Shown piece after piece: positions 60,596-64,000 of a stretch of 64,000 bases of DNA (its first letter is position 1; every line of letters begins with the position of its first letter). A program made the translations under genes and the position numbers. The stretch comes from Paracoccus lichenicola. Its GTDB lineage: Bacteria > Pseudomonadota > Alphaproteobacteria > Rhodobacterales > Rhodobacteraceae. Location: contig NZ_WMBT01000003.1 in NCBI RefSeq assembly GCF_009708075.1, forward strand, positions 186,001-250,000, in the 5' to 3' direction. The notes beneath the pieces are model-generated. The model worked only from the letters and a program-made list of their open reading frames with translations. It did not search any database and was not told the DNA's origin.

Positions 60596-63169
60596 CTACA
60601 CCTCCGGCACCAGCACCTCTCGCTTACCCACATGGTTCGCCGCCGAGACCACCCCCTGCTCCTCCATCTGCTCGACCAACCGCGCGGCCTTGTTATAACC
60701 GATGGCCAGTTTCCTCTGGATATAGCTCGTGGAACACTTGCGGTCCTTGGCGACGATCATCACCGCCTGGTCATACAGCGCGTCGTCCCCGCCGTCGCCG
60801 CCAAGGCCCAGCACGGCGTCGATGTCGGAGGCCGCCTCGTCCTCGACCCCCTCGACCACGCCGGACTTGTAGGACGGCGGGCCGAAGGACTTGAGATGCG
60901 TCACCACCTCCTCGACCTCCTCGTCGGAAACGAACGGCCCGTGGATGCGGGTGATGCGGGCGCCGTTGCCCATGTACAGCATGTCGCCCTGGCCCAGCAG
61001 TTGTTCGGCCCCCTGCTCGCCCAGGATGGTGCGCGAGTCGATCTTGCTTGTCACCTGGAAGGAAATCCGGGTCGGGAAGTTCGCCTTGATCGTGCCGGTG
61101 ATCACATCGACGGACGGGCGCTGCGTCGCCATGATCAGGTGGATGCCGGACGCGCGCGCCATCTGGGCCAGGCGCTGGATGCAGGCCTCGATTTCCTTGC
61201 CCGCGACCATCATCAGGTCGGCCATCTCGTCCACGATCACGACGATATAGGGGAAGGTCTCGGGCTTGAATTCCTCGGTCTCGAACACGGGTTCGCCGGT
61301 GTCCTCGTCGAAGCCGGTCTGGACGGTGCGCTTGAACATCTCGTTCTTCGACAGCGCCTCGCGGACGCGGGTGTTGTAGCCCTCGATGTTGCGCACGCCC
61401 ATCTTGGACATGCGGCGATACCGGTCCTCCATCTCTCCCACGACCCATTTCAGCGCGACGACGGCCTTTTTCGGGTCGGTGACGACGGGGGACAGCAGAT
61501 GCGGGATGCCGTCATAAACCGACAGTTCCAGCATCTTGGGGTCGATCATGATCAGGCGGCATTCGTCGGGCGTCAGCTTGTAGAGCAGCGACAGGATCAT
61601 GGTGTTGATCGCCACCGACTTGCCCGACCCGGTGGTCCCCGCGATCAGCAGGTGGGGCATCTTGGCCAGGTTCGCCACGACCGGATCGCCGCCGATGTCC
61701 TTGCCAAGCGCCAGCGGCAAGGGCTGCGTGCCGTCGCCAAAGGCTCGGGACGCCAGGATCTCGCGCAGCAGCACCTTTTCGCGCCGGGCGTTGGGCAGTT
61801 CGATCCCGATCACGGTGCGGCCCGGCACGGTGCTGACGCGCGCCGACAGCGCCGACATGCTGCGCGCGATGTCGTCGGACAGCCCGATCACGCGCGACGC
61901 CTTCAGCCCCGGCGCGGGTTCCAGTTCGTAAAGCGTCACGACCGGGCCGGGACGCACTTCGGTGATCTGGCCCTTGACGCCGTAATCGTCCAGCACCGCC
62001 TCCAGCATCCGGGCGTTGTCCATCAGCGCCTCCTCGGACACGGTCGGCTGGTCGCTGGCCGAAGGGGCGGTCAGCAGCGACAAGGGCGGGCGTTCATAGG
62101 CGTCCAGCACCTCGTCGAACGTCAGGTCCGCGCTGGTCTCTTCGCGCGCCGGGCGCGCGGGGGCGGGCTTCTTCAGCGGCGGCGTCGCGGCGCGCGGCGT
62201 GGCCAGGACCGGATCGGCCTGCGCCTCGCGGGCGTTCTCGCGCGCCAGGCGCGCCGCGACGACGGCCAGGACCGAGGGCTTGGCCCCCCGGGTGCGGATG
62301 GCGTCGCTAATGCGCCCGCTGACCTCCTCGGCCGAGGGCGCGTCGCCGTCGTAATCGGCGTCGCGTTCGATCAGCTCGGGTTCGGGCAGGTCTTCCTCAA
62401 GCTCGAAGGGCGGGACGACGGGCTTGCGGCGCGCGATGGTGGGCGCGCGGGGCGCCGGTTCCACCGCGGCCCTGCCCTCGCGCCGGGCGGCCAGCCGGGC
62501 CTTCAGCCCGGCCGATGCCGCCATGCCCTGCCCGGCCGCGCGCATCCCTAGGTCAAGGGCGGTCAGCAGCCCGATCACGAATCGCTGCCACAGCCCGCGC
62601 AGTTCCGACCGCTCGAACCCCAGGACGAAGGCCGCCATGGCCAGCGTGCCCCCCGCGACGACCAGCCCCGCCACGCGAATGCCGATCTGCGCCTTGACCG
62701 GCAGCAGGTTCAGCAGCGCGCCCATGATCATGTCGCCGAAATGCCCGCCCAGGCCATAGGTCTGTTCCCACCCCGCCCCCGGCACCAGCGTGCTGCAATA
62801 AACCGAGGCCAGCGCCACCGCGATCGGCGTGAACAGCCCCCGCACCACCCGGTCCTCGCCCCGGTGCAGCATGAAGCGGAGGCCCCAGACCCCCGCCGCG
62901 ACGACCAGCATCCAGGATCCGTATCCCGCGATCATCATCAGGGGCGAGGCAACATAGGCCCCGAAGCTGCCCAGCATGTTCTGCGCGGGTTCGTCGGTGG
63001 CGGACAGGAAGGAGGGATCCTCGGCCGACCAGCTGCCCAGCATGGTGGCGATCACGATGCCGATGACGATCAGGCCCGCGCCCAGCAATTCCTTGCCGCG
63101 CCGTTCCAGCGCCGCCTGGGTGGACTGGTCGAACAGCGGATCGCGGTGTTTTGCCTGCCAGCTTGCCAT
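60596..63169 (-). CDS. ftsK: DNA translocase FtsK
   Basis: An 857-aa septal motor that moves chromosome termini and activates XerCD at dif. Four N-terminal membrane helices (about 30-200), a linker of about 200 residues, then the motor with Walker [14 protein letters not shown] and Walker [14 protein letters not shown], and the C-terminal gamma winged helix [44 protein letters not shown]. It is translated from ATG at 63169, seven bases downstream of the dapC-like stop. It converges on the AT-rich orphan gene with three bases between. Confidence 0.96.
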   Translation of the reverse strand: MASWQAKHRDPLFDQSTQAALERRGKELLGAGLIVIGIVIATMLGSWSAEDPSFLSATDEPAQNMLGSFGAYVASPLMMIAGYGSWMLVVAAGVWGLRFMLHRGEDRVVRGLFTPIAVALASVYCSTLVPGAGWEQTYGLGGHFGDMIMGALLNLLPVKAQIGIRVAGLVVAGGTLAMAAFVLGFERSELRGLWQRFVIGLLTALDLGMRAAGQGMAASAGLKARLAARREGRAAVEPAPRAPTIARRKPVVPPFELEEDLPEPELIERDADYDGDAPSAEEVSGRISDAIRTRGAKPSVLAVVAARLARENAREAQADPVLATPRAATPPLKKPAPARPAREETSADLTFDEVLDAYERPPLSLLTAPSASDQPTVSEEALMDNARMLEAVLDDYGVKGQITEVRPGPVVTLYELEPAPGLKASRVIGLSDDIARSMSALSARVSTVPGRTVIGIELPNARREKVLLREILASRAFGDGTQPLPLALGKDIGGDPVVANLAKMPHLLIAGTTGSGKSVAINTMILSLLYKLTPDECRLIMIDPKMLELSVYDGIPHLLSPVVTDPKKAVVALKWVVGEMEDRYRRMSKMGVRNIEGYNTRVREALSKNEMFKRTVQTGFDEDTGEPVFETEEFKPETFPYIVVIVDEMADLMMVAGKEIEACIQRLAQMARASGIHLIMATQRPSVDVITGTIKANFPTRISFQVTSKIDSRTILGEQGAEQLLGQGDMLYMGNGARITRIHGPFVSDEEVEEVVTHLKSFGPPSYKSGVVEGVEDEAASDIDAVLGLGGDGGDDALYDQAVMIVAKDRKCSTSYIQRKLAIGYNKAARLVEQMEEQGVVSAANHVGKREVLVPEV

Positions 63170-63175
63170 CGTCCC

Positions 63176-64000
63176 CTAGCCCTTCCCGCCGTTCGTTCCA
63201 TCATACAGCACCGCGCGCAGTCGTTGCAGCGCCGATTCCGTTTGTTCCGCATCCGCGACCAGGGCGACCCGGACAAAGCCCTTGCCCGGGTTGTGCCCAT
63301 CCACCTCGCGCGAGAGATAGGCCCCCGGCAGCACCTGGACGCCCGCCTGCGCCCACAGGGTCTTGGCCGCCTCCTCGCCGTCAGGGACGGGCAGCCACAG
63401 GAAGAACCCGCCCTGGACGGGGCGGTATCCCGGCACATTGCCCAGCACCCGGTCGGCGATGGCGTATTTCCGCTGGTACAGCGCGCGGCTGGCCGCCACA
63501 TGCGATTCGTCCCGCCAGGCGGCCTCGCTGACGGCCTGGGCGGGCAGCGACAAGGGCGCCCCGGCATAGGCCCGCAGGCGGCGAATCAGGCCGATGTTGG
63601 CAAGGCTACCGGCCACGAAGCCCGACCGAAGCCCGGGCAGGTTCGACCGCTTGGACAGGGAATTGAAGATCACCACCCGGTCGGCCAGCCCCATCTGGGT
63701 GGCCACCGCCAGCGCGCCTGGCGGCGGGGCATCGCGCCAGATCTCGGAATAGCATTCGTCGGCGAAGACCAGGAAATCGTGCCGGTCCGCCAGGGCGATC
63801 AGCCGTTCCAGGTAATCGCGGTCGGCGATGGCCCCCTGCGGGTTGGCGGGCGAGCAGAGATAGGCGATGGCGGTGCGGTCCAGCACTTCGGTTGGAAGCG
63901 ACGCGTAATCGGGCAGGTTGCCGGTGTCGGGCGTGGCGGGCACGAAGACCGGCTCGGCCTGCACGGCGGCGGCAGCGACCGCATAGACCTGGTAGAAGGG
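63176..64000 (-). CDS. dapC: Succinyldiaminopimelate-type aminotransferase (5' end missing)
   Basis: The last 274 residues of a class I/II PLP aminotransferase; the start lies beyond the window. PFYQVYAVAAAAVQAEPVFVPAT at the edge, CSPANPQGAI, FADECYSEIW and the PLP-lysine block NSLSKRSNLPGLRSGFVAG are those of the DapC group, which acts in lysine and meso-DAP synthesis. QGGFFLWLPVPDG and the conserved Arg near RVALVADAEQT complete the fold. Assignment to DapC rather than another subgroup is by motif only. Confidence 0.8.
   Translation of the reverse strand, partial: PFYQVYAVAAAAVQAEPVFVPATPDTGNLPDYASLPTEVLDRTAIAYLCSPANPQGAIADRDYLERLIALADRHDFLVFADECYSEIWRDAPPPGALAVATQMGLADRVVIFNSLSKRSNLPGLRSGFVAGSLANIGLIRRLRAYAGAPLSLPAQAVSEAAWRDESHVAASRALYQRKYAIADRVLGNVPGYRPVQGGFFLWLPVPDGEEAAKTLWAQAGVQVLPGAYLSREVDGHNPGKGFVRVALVADAEQTESALQRLRAVLYDGTNGGKG

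Noticed and set aside
1..64000. CRISPR array, prophage or insertion sequence
   Set aside because: No regularly spaced direct repeats, no cas, integrase, transposase or structural phage genes were seen in any frame.

Overview
The window is a gene-dense, high-G+C stretch of alphaproteobacterial chromosome, most likely from the Rhodobacteraceae and probably Paracoccus or a close relative. This is inferred from codon bias, the marker genes (phosphatidylcholine synthase, long-form dCTP deaminase, TrcR/DUF1013, COQ9) and the order argS-SPOR-nagZ-scpA-scpB. Nearly everything is core metabolism or housekeeping. I see no prophage, insertion sequence or CRISPR array. There is one tRNA gene, tRNA-Pro(GGG), at 8219-8296.

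Layout. 1-3640: the start of a peptide-type ABC substrate-binding protein, pcs, an SseB-like protein, a serine hydrolase and bamE. 3788-8139: DUF177, then rpmF-plsX-fabH (lipid synthesis), a zinc-finger protein, ihfA and a MerR regulator. 8219-9421: tRNA-Pro with its terminator and dCTP deaminase. 9550-16444 (minus): rRNA methyltransferase, scpB-scpA, nagZ, SPOR protein, argS. 16722-22303: DEAD-box helicase with a long charged tail, lnt, J-domain protein, bolA, glpX. 22375-30248: recJ, metallo-hydrolase, aminopeptidase P, SDR, gltA, gltX. 30345-38637: comEC, aromatic aminotransferase, sulfurtransferase, smpB, K+ channel, P1 peptidase, gabD, GlsB-type protein. 38717-45497: TrcR, RNase T2, CYTH-CHAD protein, quinone oxidoreductase, COQ9, rpsU, Lrp, alanine dehydrogenase. 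45771-52379: mscL, dsbA-like, dciA, mutY, alkane monooxygenase, L,D-transpeptidase, ribA, response regulator. 52454-53029: a MazEF-type toxin-antitoxin pair with a perfect palindromic operator. 53166-64000: glutathionyl-hydroquinone reductase, MFS transporter, xth, cnoX, Lon-N, Trm112, rhomboid, DUF2268, an AT-rich orphan GIY-YIG-like gene, ftsK and the end of dapC.

Genes are often translationally coupled by 1-4 base start/stop overlaps (plsX-fabH, scpA-scpB, nagZ-SPOR, ribA-L,D-transpeptidase, mazE-mazF, Lon-N/Trm112/rhomboid).

The least explained material lies between and at the edges of genes. A dispersed hairpin repeat family occurs in six intergenic copies sharing an AATATCC-CGGGG core, with stems that change sequence but stay self-complementary. 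One copy supplies the last codons and stop of aminopeptidase P and another supplies the ribosome binding site of recJ. A separate hairpin cluster lies at 49799-50005, a double palindrome at 3128-3186, and an orphan minus-strand terminator at 36575-36608 that suggests a small RNA. The AT-rich gene at 59864-60592 is the clearest foreign gene.
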